A stretch of 64,000 nt of DNA from Cladorhizidae sp. MBARI D1340-BT2 (taxonomy: Eukaryota > Porifera > Demospongiae > Poecilosclerida > Cladorhizidae). Below the pieces are notes generated by a model. It was given only the letters and a program-made list of their open reading frames with translations. It did not search any database and was not told the DNA's origin. Shown here one piece after another: positions 46,432 to 59,961 of the stretch. The DNA is taken from assembly GCA_028752905.1 (NCBI GenBank), contig JAQNBH010000283.1, positions 62,001-126,000 of the forward strand. Reading direction: 5' to 3'. Every line of letters begins with the position of its first letter. Position 1 is the first letter of the stretch. The translations under genes were made by a program, and so were the position numbers.

Positions 46432-47297
46432 TAGCTATATATCAAGTCTATTCATTGAAGTGTGGAGAATCTATGAAGCTAATATATTTAGCTCAAGATA
46501 GAGAACACTGAGAGATACCTATCTTGTGAGTTTATCAAGTCCATTATCGAAAAGTGTGCAGAATATATGGATGTTTGGTATCAACAGCGAGCACAGAGAG
46601 AGTCCAATCTTATTAGCTATATATCAAGTTGATCAGTGAAGTGTGGAAAATCTATGAAGCTAACATGTTTAGCATCAAGATAGAGAACACATAATGAAAC
46701 CTATCATTCGAATCATATCAAGTCCATTACAGTGAAGTTTGCAGAATATTATGGATGTTTGGTATCAACAGAGAGCACAGACAGAGACCTATCTTAATAG
46801 CTATATATCAAGTCTATACAGTAAAGTTTGGATAATCTATGAAGCTAACATATTTAGCTTCATGAGAGAGCAGAGAGATACCTATCTTGCAAGTCCATTA
46901 CAGTGAAGTTTGCAGAATATATGGATGTTTGGTATCAAGAGAGAGCACTTAGAGAGTCCTATCTTAATAGCTATATATCAAGTCTATTCAGTGAAGTATG
47001 GAGAATCTACGAAGCTAAAATATTTAGCATCATGATAGAGAGCACAGAGAAACCAAGTCCATTACAGTGAAGTGTGCAGAATATATGGATGTTTGGTATC
47101 AACAGAGAGCACAGACAGAGACCTATCTTAATAGCTATATATCAAGTCTATACATTTAAGTTTGGAGAATCTATGAAGCTAACATATTTAGCTTCATGAG
47201 AGAGCAGAGAGATACCTATCTTGTAAGTCCATTACTGTGAAGTGTGCAGAATATATGGATGTTTGGTATCAAGAGAGAGAATAGAGAGAGTACTATC
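46432..47297 (+). repeat. SatB array, about 5 monomers
   Basis: Partner of 32942-33793, but it keeps the 14 bp deleted there. Confidence 0.9.
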
Positions 47298-47301
47298 TTA
47301 A

Positions 47302-48852
47302 GGGGGGACTATGCGTCAAAACCACAAAATAGTTGTACCTATTTCTAATTGTCATAACATTTTTTCTCTTTCGTCTACACAAGTAATATCTCTATATACA
47401 CAATTTTCTCAGAAGACACATGCAGAAACATCGAGGTGACTCCATGATATTTGTGGCAGACCTAGCTGGCTAACCATTTGAAGTCATTTACTCATAATTG
47501 GTGTGTGGCTTGCTAAGGAGTGTCTCAGTGATATCCATGGAGCAAAGTTACCATATGTTGTCATGTTGATTAGTTACACACTTACAGAGTCTGAAAAACT
47601 GATAAAAACTAGAGGCCACCTCTTCCAACTACCATCTCTTGGCAATCCTTGCAGTAAACAAAACTGTGATTCATGGATATCACAGAGTACTAAAATAGCT
47701 CTAAAATGACATACATAGCTGAGCAAACGGTTTTAAAGTTATTCTCGCAACAAGAAATATTTCCATTAATTGTGGGAATAAGCATTCCAAGTTTGGAAAA
47801 CGAAATGTTTGAGTTAGCACTGAAATAAATTGACAAAATATGTTCTTTCACAAGTTTTAGCAATTCCTTGATCTTTTTTTTTTTACTTCCGTGATTTCTG
47901 TGCCTATATCTACATGTAAGAAAGAAAAATATGATGAAAATTGTTATGGAATTTTCCTTTACAGCTGAATGTTTTTGCATGTCAAAGAAATGTATGATGA
48001 AGTAGTCCACCATAACTTTGAAAGAAGCATCCTATGTCTCCAAAACTTTGGAAATAGCAAGTAGATAGATGCAACAACAGTTTGAACTGATTTCATTTTT
48101 AGTCGCCAGGGGGGTGTGTGGGGGGAGGGGGGTGGGGGGAACGCATGTCATTTTATTCCCTATTTTCTTATGCTTTGTACCTAATGATATGTTGAATGTC
48201 TCTGCAGACATATTTTCTGGGAAGATACATCAAGATCCCTAAATAAGTTGATATCTTGCCTAATGATATGTTGAATGTCTCTGCAGACATATTTTCTCGG
48301 AAGATACTTCAAGATCCCTAAATAAGTTGATCTATCTTGCAGTACAATTCATAACTGCCCTAATTAACAAGACCAAAATTCCAGATTTTGTCAACTGATA
48401 GAGAAGGCCCTTATCTGCAACATGTGAACAGATTATCAATAAATGTAGTGGTTTTTCACTGGCAGGCCACAGATTTGGCAACTGGAAAACAACAGGAAAA
48501 ATCCCAAACCTCACCACTTCAAATCACCATAACTTGCTAATACTTAGAGTACTCAAAATTTTGGCACATACAAAAGACAGATAATTAGAAGGGCTATCCG
48601 GTCATATAGAAATTATCTTTTTTGGATAAAGTGTAGAAATGTTATGAGCTTTACGGCAAAAAAACAAGATTTTTGGGGAAAAATTAGAAACATATAGACC
48701 CAATTAGGGCAAATATCATGCAAGATGTGTCCTCTTTGTAGTTTCTTGATCTGTTACATGGGGAAAAAAATTGTTTGCCAGAAGAAGGGGGGGGGGGGGG
48801 GGGGGGGGAAAGAGGAAAAAAGAAATTTCGAATTTTGGAGGCATAGCCCCCC
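47302..48852 (+). mobile_element. TTAA element, copy 8, likely recombinant
   Basis: The left part has the copy-3 markers (AACATTTTTTCTC, GAAGACACATG). The right part has the copy-4 marker (ACCAAAATTCCAG) and continues into SatB that matches the sequence after copy 4. The switch lies between about 47.42 and 48.37 kb. G-run of 22 against 8 in copy 4. Confidence 0.8.
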
Positions 48853-48856
48853 TTAA

Positions 48857-50255
48857 TAGCTATATATCAAGTCTATTCATTGAAGTGTGGAGAATCTATG
48901 AAGCTAACATGTTTAGCTCAAGATAGAGAACACTGAGAGATACCTATATTGTGAATTTATCAAGTCCATTACAGTGTAGTGTGCTAAATATATGGATGTT
49001 TGGTATCAACAGAGAGCACAGACAGAGAGCTATCTTATTAGCTATATATCAATTCTATTCAGTGAAGTGTGGAGAATCTATGAAGCTAATATGTTTAGCT
49101 CAAGATAGAGAACACTGAGAGATACCTATCTTGTGAGTTTATCAAGTCCATTATCGAAAAGTGTGCAGAATATATGGATGTTTGGTATCAACAGCGAGCA
49201 CAGAGAGAGTCCTATCTTAATAGCTATATATCAAGTTGATCAGTGAAGTGTGGAAAATCTATGAAGCTAACATGTTTAGCATCAAGATAGAGAACACATA
49301 ATGAAACCTATCATTCGAATCATATCAAGTCCATTACAGTGAAGTTTGCAGAATATTATGGATGTTTGGTATCAACAGAGAGCACAGACAGAGACCTATC
49401 TTAATAGCTATATATCAAGTTTATACAGTGAAGTTTGGATAATCTATGAAGCTAACATATTTAGCCTAATGAGAGAGAAGAGAGATACCTATCTTGCAAG
49501 TCCATTACTGTGAAGTGTGCAGAATATATGGATGTTTGGTATCAACAGAGAGCACAGACAGGGACCTATCTTATTAGCTATATATCAAGTCTATACAGTA
49601 AAATTTGGTGTATCAATGAAGCAAATATATTTAGCATCATGAGAGAGCAGAGAGATACCTTTCTTGTGATTTTATCAAGTCCATTACTGTGAAGTGTGCA
49701 GAATATATGGATGTTTGGTATCAAGAGAGAGAATAGAGAGTGTACTATCTTAATAGCTAGATATCAATCTATTCAGTGAAGTGTGGAGAATCTATGAAGC
49801 TAACATGTTTAGCTCAAGATAGAGAACACTGAGAGAGACCTATCTTGCAAGTCCATTACAGTGAAGTTTTCAGAATATATGTATGTTTGGTATCAAGAGA
49901 GGGCACTTAGAGAGTCCTATCTTAATAGCTATATATCAAGTCTATTCAGTGAAGTATGGAGAATCTACGAAGCTAAAATATTTAGCATCATGATAGAGAA
50001 CACAGAGAAACCAAGTCCATTACAGTGAAGTGTGCAGAATATATGGATGTTTGGTATCAACAGAGAGCACAGACAGAGACCTATCTTAATAGCTATATAT
50101 CAAGTCTATACATTTAAGTTTGGAGAATCTATGAAGCTAACATATTTAGCTTCATGAGAGAGCAGAGAGATATCTATCTTGTAAGTCCATTACTGTGAAG
50201 TGTGCAGAATATATGGATGTTTGGTATCAAGAGAGAGAATAGAGAGAGTACTATC
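48857..50255 (+). repeat. SatB array, about 8 monomers
   Basis: Partner of 37748-39146. Confidence 0.9.
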
Positions 50256-50259
50256 TTAA

Positions 50260-51805
50260 GGGGGGACTATGCGTCAAAACTACTAAATAGTTGTACCTAT
50301 TTCTAATTGTCATAACTTTTTTTCTCTTTCATCTACACAAGTAATATCTCTATTATACACAATTTTCTCAGAAGATACATGCAGAAACATCGAGGTGACT
50401 CCATGATATTTGTGGCAGACCTAGCTGGCTAACCATTTGAAGTCATTTACTCATAATTGGTGTGTGGCTTGCTAAGGAGTGTCTCAGTGATATCCATGGA
50501 GCAAAGTTACCATATGTTGTCATGTTGATTAGTTACACACTTACAGAGTCTGAAAAACTGATAAAAACTAGAGGCCACCTCTTCCAACTACCATCTCTTG
50601 GCAATTCTTGCAGTAAACAAAACTGTGATTCATGGATATCACAGAGTACTAAAATAGCTCTAAAATGACATACATAGCTGAGCAAACGGTTTTAAAGTTA
50701 TTCTCGCAACAAGAAATATTTCCATTAATTGTGGGAATAAGCATTCCAAGTTTGGAAAACGAAATGTTTGAGTTAGCACTGAAATAAATTGACAAAATAT
50801 GTTCTTTCACAAGTTTTAGCAATTCCTTGATCTTTTTTTTTATACTTCCGTGATTTCTGTGCCTATATCTACATGTAAGAAAGAAAAATATGATGAAAAT
50901 TGTTATGGAATTTTCCTTTACAGCTGAATGTTTTTGCATGTCAAAGAAATGTATGATGAAGTAGATCCACCATAACTTTGAAAGAAGCATCCTATGTCTC
51001 CAAAACTTTGGAAATAGCAAGTAGATAGATGCAACAACAGTTTGAACTGATTTCATTTTTAGTCGCCAGGGGTGTGTGTGGGGGGAGGGGGGTGGGGGGA
51101 AAGCATGTCATTTTATTCCCTATTTTCTTATGCTTTGTTCCTAATGATATGTTGAATGTCTCTGCAGACATATTTTCTGGGAAGATACATCAAGATCCCT
51201 AAATAAGTTGATATCTTACCTAATGATATGTTGAATGTCTCTGCAGACATATTTTCTCGGAAGATACTTCAAGATCCCTAAATAAGTTGATCTATCTTGC
51301 AGTACAATTCATAACTGCCCTAATTAACAAGACCAAAGTTCCAGATTTTGTCAACTGATAGAGAAGGCCCTTATCTGCAACATGTGAACAGATTATCAAT
51401 AAATGTAGTGGTTTTTCACTGGCAGGCCACAGATTTGGCAACTGGAAAACAACAGGAAAAATCCCAAACCTCACCACTTCAAATCACCATAACTTGCTAA
51501 TACTTAGAGTACTCAAAATTTTGGCACGTACAAAAGACAGATAATTAGAAGGGCTATCCGGTCATATAGAAATTATCTTTTTTGGATAGAGTTTAGAAAT
51601 GTTATGAGCTTTACGGCAAAAAAACAAGATTTTTGGGGGAAAATTAGAAACATATAGACCCAATTAGGGCAAATATCATGCAAGATGTGTCCTCTTTGTA
51701 GTTTCTTGATCTGTTACATGGGGGAAAAAATTGTTTGCCAGAAGAAGGGGGGGGGGGGGGGAAAGAGGAAAAAAGAAATTTCGAATTTTGGAGGCATAGC
51801 CCCCC
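50260..51805 (+). mobile_element. TTAA element, copy 9
   Basis: Partner of copy 5 at offset 11109. G-run of 15. Confidence 0.8.
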
Positions 51806-51809
51806 TTAA

Positions 51810-52857
51810 TAGCTATATATCAAGTCTATTCATTGAAGTGTGGAGAATCTATGAAGCTAACATGTTTAGCTCAAGATAGAGAACACTGAGAGATACCTAT
51901 ATTGTGAGTTTATCAAGTCCATTACAGTGAAGTGTGCTAAATATATGGATGTTTGGTATCAATAGAGAGCACAGACAGAGAGCTATCTTATTAGCTATAT
52001 ATCAATTCTATTCAGTGAAGTGTGGAGAATCTATGAAGCTAATATGTTTAGCTCAAGATAGAGAACACTGAGAGATACCTATCTTGTGAGTTTATCAAGT
52101 CCATTATCGAAAAGTGTGCAGAATATATGGATGTTTGGTATCAACAGCGAGCACAGAGAGAGTCCTATCTTATTAGCTATATATCAAGTTGATCAGTGCA
52201 GTGTGGAAAATCTATGAAGCTAACATGTTTAGCATCAAGATAGAGAACACATAATGAAACCTATCATTCGAATCATATCAAGTCCATTACAGTGAAGTTT
52301 GCAGAATATTATGGATGTTTGGTATCAACAGAGAGCACAGACAGAGACCTATCTTAATTGCTATATATCAAGTCTATACAGTGAAGTTTGGATAATCTAT
52401 GAAGCTAACATATTTAGCTTCATGAGAGATAAGAGAGATACCTATCTTGCAAGTCCATTACAGTGAAGTTTGCAGAATATATGGATGTTTGGTATCAAGA
52501 GAGAGCACTTAGAGAGTCCTATCTTAATAGCTATATATCAAGTCTATTCAGTGAAGTATGGAGAATCTACGAAGCTAAAATATTTAGCATCATGATAGAG
52601 AACACAGAGAAACCAAGACCATTACAGTGAAGTATGCAGAATATATGGATGTTTGGTATCAACAGAGAGCACAGACAGAGACCTATCTTAATAGCTATAT
52701 ATCAAGTCTATACATTTAAGTTTGGAGAATCTATGAAGCTAACATATTTAGCTTCATGAGAGAGCAGAGAGATACCTATCTTGTAAGTCCATTACTGTGA
52801 AGTGTGCAGAATATATGGATGTTTGGTATCAAGAGAGAGAATAGAGAGAGTACTATC
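51810..52857 (+). repeat. SatB array, about 6 monomers
   Basis: Partner of 40700-41750. Confidence 0.9.
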
Positions 52858-52861
52858 TTAA

Positions 52862-54409
52862 GGGGGGACTATGCGTCAAAACCACAAAATAGTTGTACCT
52901 ATTTCTAATTGTCATAACTTTTTTTCTCTTTCGTCTACACAAGTAATATCTCTATATACACAATTTTCTCAGAAGATACATGCAGAAACATCGAGGTGAC
53001 TCCATGATATTTGTAGCAGACCTAGCTGGCTAACCATTTGAAGTAATTTACTCATAATTGGTGTGTGGCTTGCTAAGGAGTGTGTCAGTGATATCCATGG
53101 AGCAAAGTTACCATATGTTGTCATGTTGATTAGTTACACACTTACAGAGTCTGAAAAACTGATAAAAACTAGAGGCCACCTCTTCCAACTACCATCTCTT
53201 GGCAATCCTTGCAGTAAACAAAACTGTGATTCATGGATATCACAGAGTACTAAAATAGCTCTAAAATGACATACATAGCTGAGCAAACGGTTTTAAAGTT
53301 ATTCTCGCAACAAGAAATATTGCCATTAATTGTGGGAATAAGCATTCCAAGTTTGGAAAACGAAATGTTTGAGTTAGCACTGAAATAAATTGACAAAATA
53401 TGTTCTTTCACAAGTTTTAGCAATTCCTTGATCTTTTTTTTTTTACTTCCGTGATTTCTGTGCCTATATCTACATGTAAGAAAGAAAAATATGATGAAAA
53501 TTGTTATGGAATTTTCCTTTACAGCTGAATGTTTTTGCATGTCAAAGAAATGTATGATGAAGTAGATCCACCATAACTTTGAAAGAAGCATCCTGTGTCT
53601 CCAAAACTTTGGAAATAGCAAGTAGATAGATGCAACAACAGTTTGAACTGATTTCATTTTTAGTCGCCAGGGGTGTGTGTGGGGGGAGGGGGGTGGGGGG
53701 AAAGCATGTCATTTTATTCCCTATTTTCTTATGCTTTGTTCCTAATGATATGTTGAATGTCTCTGCAGACATATTTTCTGGGAAGATACATCAAGATCCC
53801 TAAATAAGTTGATATATTGCCTAATGATATGTTGAATGTCTCTGCAGACATATTTTCTCGGAAGATACTTCAAGATCCCTAAATAAGTTGATCTATCTTG
53901 CAGTACAATTCATAACTGCCCTAATTAACAAGACCAAAGTTCCAGATTTTGTCAACTGATAGAAAAGGCCCTTATCTGCAACATGTGAACAGATTATCAA
54001 TAAATGTAGTGGTTTTTCACTGGCAGGCCACAGATTTGGCAACTGGAAAACCACATGAAAAATCCCAAACCTCACCACTTCAAATCACCATAACTTGCTA
54101 ATACTTAGAGTACTCAAACTTTTGGCACATACAAAAGACAGATAATTAGAAGGGCTATCCGATGATATAGAAATTATCTTTTTTGAATAAAGTGTAGAAA
54201 AGTTATGAGCTTTACGGCAAAATAACAAGATTTTTGGGGGGAAATTAGAAACATAATTATAGACCCAATTAGGGCAAATATCATGCAAGATGTGTCCTCT
54301 TTGTAGTTTCTTGATCTGTTACATGGAGGAAAAAATTGTTTGCCAGAAGAAGGGGGGGGGGGGGGGAAGAGGAAAAAAGAAATTTCGAAATTTGGAGGCA
54401 TAGCCCCCC
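52862..54409 (+). mobile_element. TTAA element, copy 10
   Basis: Has private changes GGAGTGTGTCAG and ATTTGTAGCAGAC. Similarity to the copy-6 partner weakens inside it, so the larger duplicated block ends near here. G-run of 15. Confidence 0.8.
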
Positions 54410-54413
54410 TTAA

Positions 54414-55461
54414 TAGCTATATATCAAGTCTATTCATTGAAGTGTGGAGAATCTATGAAGCTAACATGTTTAGCTCAAGATAGAGAACACTGAGAGATAC
54501 CTATCTTGTGAGTTTATCAAGTCCATTACAGTGAAGTGTGCTAAATATATGGATGTTTGGTATCAACAGAGAGCACAGACAGAGAGCTATCTTATTAGCT
54601 ATATATCAATTCTATTCAGTGAAGTGTGGAGAATCTATGAAGCTAATATGTTTAGCTCAAGATAGAGAACACTGAGAGATACCTATCTTGTGAGTTTATC
54701 AAGTCCATTATCGAAAAGTGTGCAGAATATATGGATGTTTGGTATCAACAGCGAGCACAGAGAGAGTCCTATCTTATTAGCTATATATCAAGTTGATCAG
54801 TGAAGTGTGGAAAATCTATGAAGCTAACATGTTTAGCATCAAGATAGAGAACACATAATGAAACCTATCATTCGAATCATATCAAGTCCATTACAGTGAA
54901 GTGTGCAGAATATTATGGATGTTTGGTATCAACAGAGAGCACAGACAGAGACCTATCTTAATAGCTATATATCAAGTCTATACAGTGAAGTTTGGATAAT
55001 CTATGAAGCTAACATATTTAGCTTCATGAGAGAGCAGAGAGATACCTATCTTGCAAGTCCATTACAGTGAAGTTTGCAGAATATATGGATGTTTGGTATC
55101 AAGAGAGAGCACTTAGAGAGTCCTATCTTAATAGCTATATATCAAGTCTATTCAGTGAAGTATGGAGAATCTACGAAGCTAAAATATTTAGCATCATGAT
55201 AGAGAACACAGAGAAACCAAGTCCATTACAGTGAAGTGTGCAGAATATATGGATGTTTGGTATCAACAGAGAGCACAGACAGAGACCTATCTTAATAGCT
55301 ATATATCAAGTCTATACATTTAAGTTTGGAGAATCTATGAAGCTAACATATTTAGCTTCATGAGAGAGCAGAGAGATACCTATCTTGTAAGTCCATTACT
55401 GTGAAGTGTGCAGAATATATGGATGTTTGGTATCAAGAGAGAGAATAGAGAGAGTACTATC
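54414..55461 (+). repeat. SatB array, about 6 monomers
   Basis: Usual variant order, with no rare markers shared with one particular neighbour. Confidence 0.9.
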
Positions 55462-55465
55462 TTAA

Positions 55466-57011
55466 GGGGGGACTATGCGTCAAAACCACAAAATAGTTGT
55501 ACCTATTTCTAATTGTCATAACTTTTTTTCTCTTTCGTCTACACAAGTAATATCTCTATATACACAATTTTCTCAGAAGATACATGCAGAAACATCGAGG
55601 TGACTCCATGATATTTGTGGCAGACCTAGCTGGCTAACCATTTGAAGTCATTTACTCATAATTGGTGTGTGGCTTGCTAAGGAGTGTCTCAGTGATATCC
55701 ATGGAGCAAAGTTACCATATGTTGTCATGTTGATTAGTTACACACTTACAGAATCTGAAAAACTGATAAAAACTAGAGGCCACCTCTTCCAACTACCATC
55801 TCTTGGCAATCCTTGCAGTAAACAAAACTGTGATTCATGGATATCACACAGTACTAAAATAGCTCTAAAATGACATACATAGCTGAGCAAACGGTTTTAA
55901 AGTTATTCTCGCAACAAGAAATATTTCCATTAATTGTGGGAATAAGCATTCCAAGTTTGGAAAACGAAATGTTTGAGTTAGCACTGAAATAAATTGACAA
56001 AATATGTTCTTTCACAAGTTTTAGCAATTCCTTGATCTTTTTTTTTTTACTTCCGTGACTTCTGTGCCTATATCTACATGTAAGAAAGAAAAATATGATG
56101 AAAATTGTTATGGAATTTTCCTTTACAGCTGAATGTTTTTGCATGTCAAAGAAATGTATGATGAAGTTGATCCACCATAACTTTGAAAGAAGCATCCTAT
56201 GTCTCCAAAACTTTGGAAATAGCAAGTAGATAGATGCAACAACAGTTTGAACTGATTTAATTTTTAGTCGCCAGGGGTGTGTGTGGGGGGAGGGGGGTGG
56301 GGGGAAAGCATGTCATTTTATTCCCTATTTCTTATGCTTTGTTCCTAATGATATGTTGAATGTCTCTGCAGACATATTTTCTGGGAAGATACATCAAGAT
56401 CCCTAAATAAGTTGATATCTTGCCTAATGATATGTTGAATGTCTCTGCAGACATATTTTCTCGGAAGATACTTCAAGATCCCTAAATAAGTTCATCTATC
56501 TTGCAGTACAATTCATAACTGCCCTAATTAACAAGACCAAAGTTCCAGATTTTGTCAACTGATAGAGAAGGCCGTTATCTGCAACATGTGAACAGATTAT
56601 CAATAAATGTAGTGGTTTTTCACTGGCAGGCCACAGATTTGGCAACTGGAAAACAACAGGAAAAATCCCAAACCTCACCACTTCAAATCACCATAACTTG
56701 CTAATACTTAGAGTACTCAAAATTTTGGCACGTACAAAAGAGAGATAATTAGAAGGGCTATCATGTGATATAGAAATTATCTTTTTTGGATAAAGTGTAG
56801 AAATGTTATGAGCTTTACGGCAAAATAACAAGATTTTTGGGGGAAAATTAGAAACATATAGACCCAATTAGGGCAAATATCATGCAAGATGTGTCCTCTT
56901 TGTAGTTTCTTGATCTGTTACATGGGGAAAAAAATTGTTTGCCAGAAGAAGGGGGGGGGGGGGGGGGAAAGAGGAAAAAAGAAATTTCGAATTTTGGAGG
57001 CATAGCCCCCC
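55466..57011 (+). mobile_element. TTAA element, copy 11
   Basis: Shares with copy 12 a one-base deletion (CCCTATTTCTTATG), AAGTTCATCTATC and AAGGCCGTTATC. G-run of 17. Confidence 0.8.
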
Positions 57012-57015
57012 TTAA

Positions 57016-58400
57016 TAGCTATATATCAAGTCTATTCATTGAAGTGTGGAGAATCTATGAAGCTAACATGTTTAGCTCAAGATAGAGAACACTGAGAGAT
57101 ACCTATATTGTGAGTTTATCAAGTCCATTACAGTGTAGTGTGCTAAATATATGGATGTTTGGTATCAACAGAGAGCTATCTTATAGCTATATATCAATTC
57201 TATTCAGTGAAGTGTGGAGAATCTATGAAGCTAATATGTTTAGCTCAAGATAGAGAACACTGAGAGATACCTATCTTGTGAGTTTATCAAGTCCATTATC
57301 GAAAAGTGTGCAGAATATATGGATGTTTGGTATCAACAGCGAGCACAGAGAGAGTCCTATCTTAATAGCTATATATCAAGTTGATCAGTGAAGTGTGGAA
57401 AATCTATGAAGCTAACATGTTTAGCATCAAGATAGAGAACACATAATGAAACCTATCATTCGAATCATATCAAGTCCATTACAGTGAAGTTTGCAGAATA
57501 TTATGGATGTTTGGTATCAACAGATAGCACAGACAGAGACCTATCTTAATAGCTATATATCAAGTTTATACAGTGAAGTTTGGATAATCTATGAAGCTAA
57601 CATATTTAGCTTCATGAGAGAGCAGAGAGATACCTATCTTGCCAGTCCATTACTGTGAAGTGTGCAGAATATATGGATGTTTGGTATCAACAGAGAGCAC
57701 AGACAGGGACCTATCTTATTAGCTATATATCAAGTCTATACAGTAAAATTTGGTGTATCTATGAAGCAAATATATTTAGCATCATGAGAGAGCAGAGAGA
57801 TACCTTTCTTGTGATTTTATCAAGTCCATTACTGTGAAGTGTGCAGAATATATGGATGTTTGGTATCAAGAGAGAGAATAGAGAGTGTACTATCTTAATA
57901 GCTATATATCAATCTATTCAGTGAAGTGTAGAGAATCTATGAAGCTAACATGTTTAGCTCAAGATAGAGAACACTGAGAGATACCTATCTTGCAAGTCCA
58001 TTACAGTGAAGTTTTCAGAATATATGGATGTTTGGTATCAAGAGAGAGCACTTAGAGAGTCCTATCTTAATAGCTATATATCAAGTCTATTCAGTGAAGT
58101 ATGGAGAATCTACGAAGCTAAAATATTTAGCATCATGATAGAGAACACAGAGAAACCAAGTCCATAACAGTGAAGTGTGCAGAATATATGGATGTTTGGT
58201 ATCAACAGAGAGCACAGACAGAGACCTATCTTAATAGCTATATATCAAGTCTATACATTTAAGTTTGGAGAATCTATGAAGCTAACATATTTAGCTTCAT
58301 GAGAGAGCAGAGAGATACCTATCTTGTAAGTCCATTACTGTGAAGTGTGCAGAATATATGGATGTTTGGTATCAAGAGAGAGAATAGAGAGAGTACTATC
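57016..58400 (+). repeat. SatB array, about 8 monomers
   Basis: One A-half has lost about 14 bp (CAGAGAGCTATCTTATAGC near 57170). Confidence 0.9.
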
Positions 58401-58404
58401 TTAA

Positions 58405-59957
58405 GGGGGGACTATGCGTCAAAACCACTAAATAGTTGTACCTATTTCTAATTGTCATAACTTTTTTTCTCTTTCATCTACACAAGTAATATCTCTATTA
58501 TACACAATTTTCTCAGAAGATACATGCAGAAACATCGAGGTGACTCCATGATATTTGTGGCAGACCTAGCTGGCTAACCATTTGAAGTCATTTACTCATA
58601 ATTGGTGTGTGGCTTGCTAAGGAGTGTCTCAGTGATATCCATGGAGCAAAGTTACCATATGTTGTCATGTTGATTAGTTACACACTTACAGAGTCTGAAA
58701 AACTGATAAAAACTAGAGGCCACCTCTTCCAACTACCATCTCTTGGCAATCCTTGCAGTAAACAAAACTGTGATTCATGGATATCACAGAGTACTAAAAT
58801 AGCTCTAAAATGACATACATAGCTGAGCAAACGGTTTTAAAGTTATTCTCGCAACAAGAAATATTTCCATTAATTGTGGGAATAAGCATTCCAAGTTTGG
58901 AAAACGAAATGTTTGAGTTAGCACTGAAATAAATTGACAAAATATGTTCTTTCACAAGTTTTAGCAATTCCTCGATCTTTTTTTTTTTACTTCCGTGATT
59001 TCTGTGCCTATATCTACATGTAAGAAAGAAAAATATGATGAAAATTGTTATGGAATTTTCCTTTACAGCTGAATGTTTTTGCATGTCAAAGAAATGTATG
59101 ATGAAGTAGATCCACCATAACTTTGAAAGAAGCATCCTATGTCTCCAAAACTTTGGAAATAGCAAGTAGATAGATGCAACAACAGTTTGAACTGATTTAA
59201 TTTTTAGTCGCCAGGGGTGTGTGTGGGGGGAGGGGGGTGGGGGGAAAGCATGTCATTTTATTCCCTATTTCTTATGCTTTGTTCCTAATGATATGTTGAA
59301 TGTCTCTGCAGACATATTTTCTGGGAAGATACATCAAGATCCCTAAATAAGTTGATATCTTGCCTAATGATATGTTGAATGTCTCTGCAGACATATTTTC
59401 TCGGAAGATACTTCAAGATCCCTAAATAAGTTCATCTATCTTGCAGTACAATTCATAACTGCCCTAATTAACAAGACCAAAGTTCCAGATTTTGTCAACT
59501 GATAGAGAAGGCCGTTATCAGCAACATGTGAACAGATTATCAATAAATGTAGTGGTTTTTCACTGGCAGGCCACAGATTTGGCAACTGGAAAACAACAGG
59601 AAAAATCCCAAACCTCACCACTTCAAATCACCATAACTTGCTAATACTTAGAGTACTCAAAATTTTGGCACGTACAAAAGACAGATAATTAGAAGGGCTA
59701 TCCGGTCATATAGAAATTATCTTTTTTGGATAAAGTTTAGAAATGTTATGAGCTTAACGGCAAAAAAACAAGATTTTTGGGGGAAAATGAGAAACATATA
59801 GACCCAATTAGGGCAAATATCATGCAAGATGTGTCCTCTTTGTAGTTTCTTGATCTGTTACATGGGGAAAAAAATTGTTTGCCAGAAGAAGGGGGGGGGG
59901 GGGGGGGGGGGGGAAAGAGGAAAAAATAAATTTCGAATTTTGGAGGCATAGCCCCCC
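58405..59957 (+). mobile_element. TTAA element, copy 12
   Basis: Right part nearly identical to copy 11. The left end belongs to the CACTAAATAG/TTTCATCTAC subfamily. It has the longest G-run, 23 bases. Confidence 0.8.
59891..59913 (+). repeat. Poly-G microsatellite, longest allele
   Basis: 23 consecutive G. The same site has 7 to 22 G in the other element copies. Confidence 0.85.
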
Positions 59958-59961
59958 TTAA

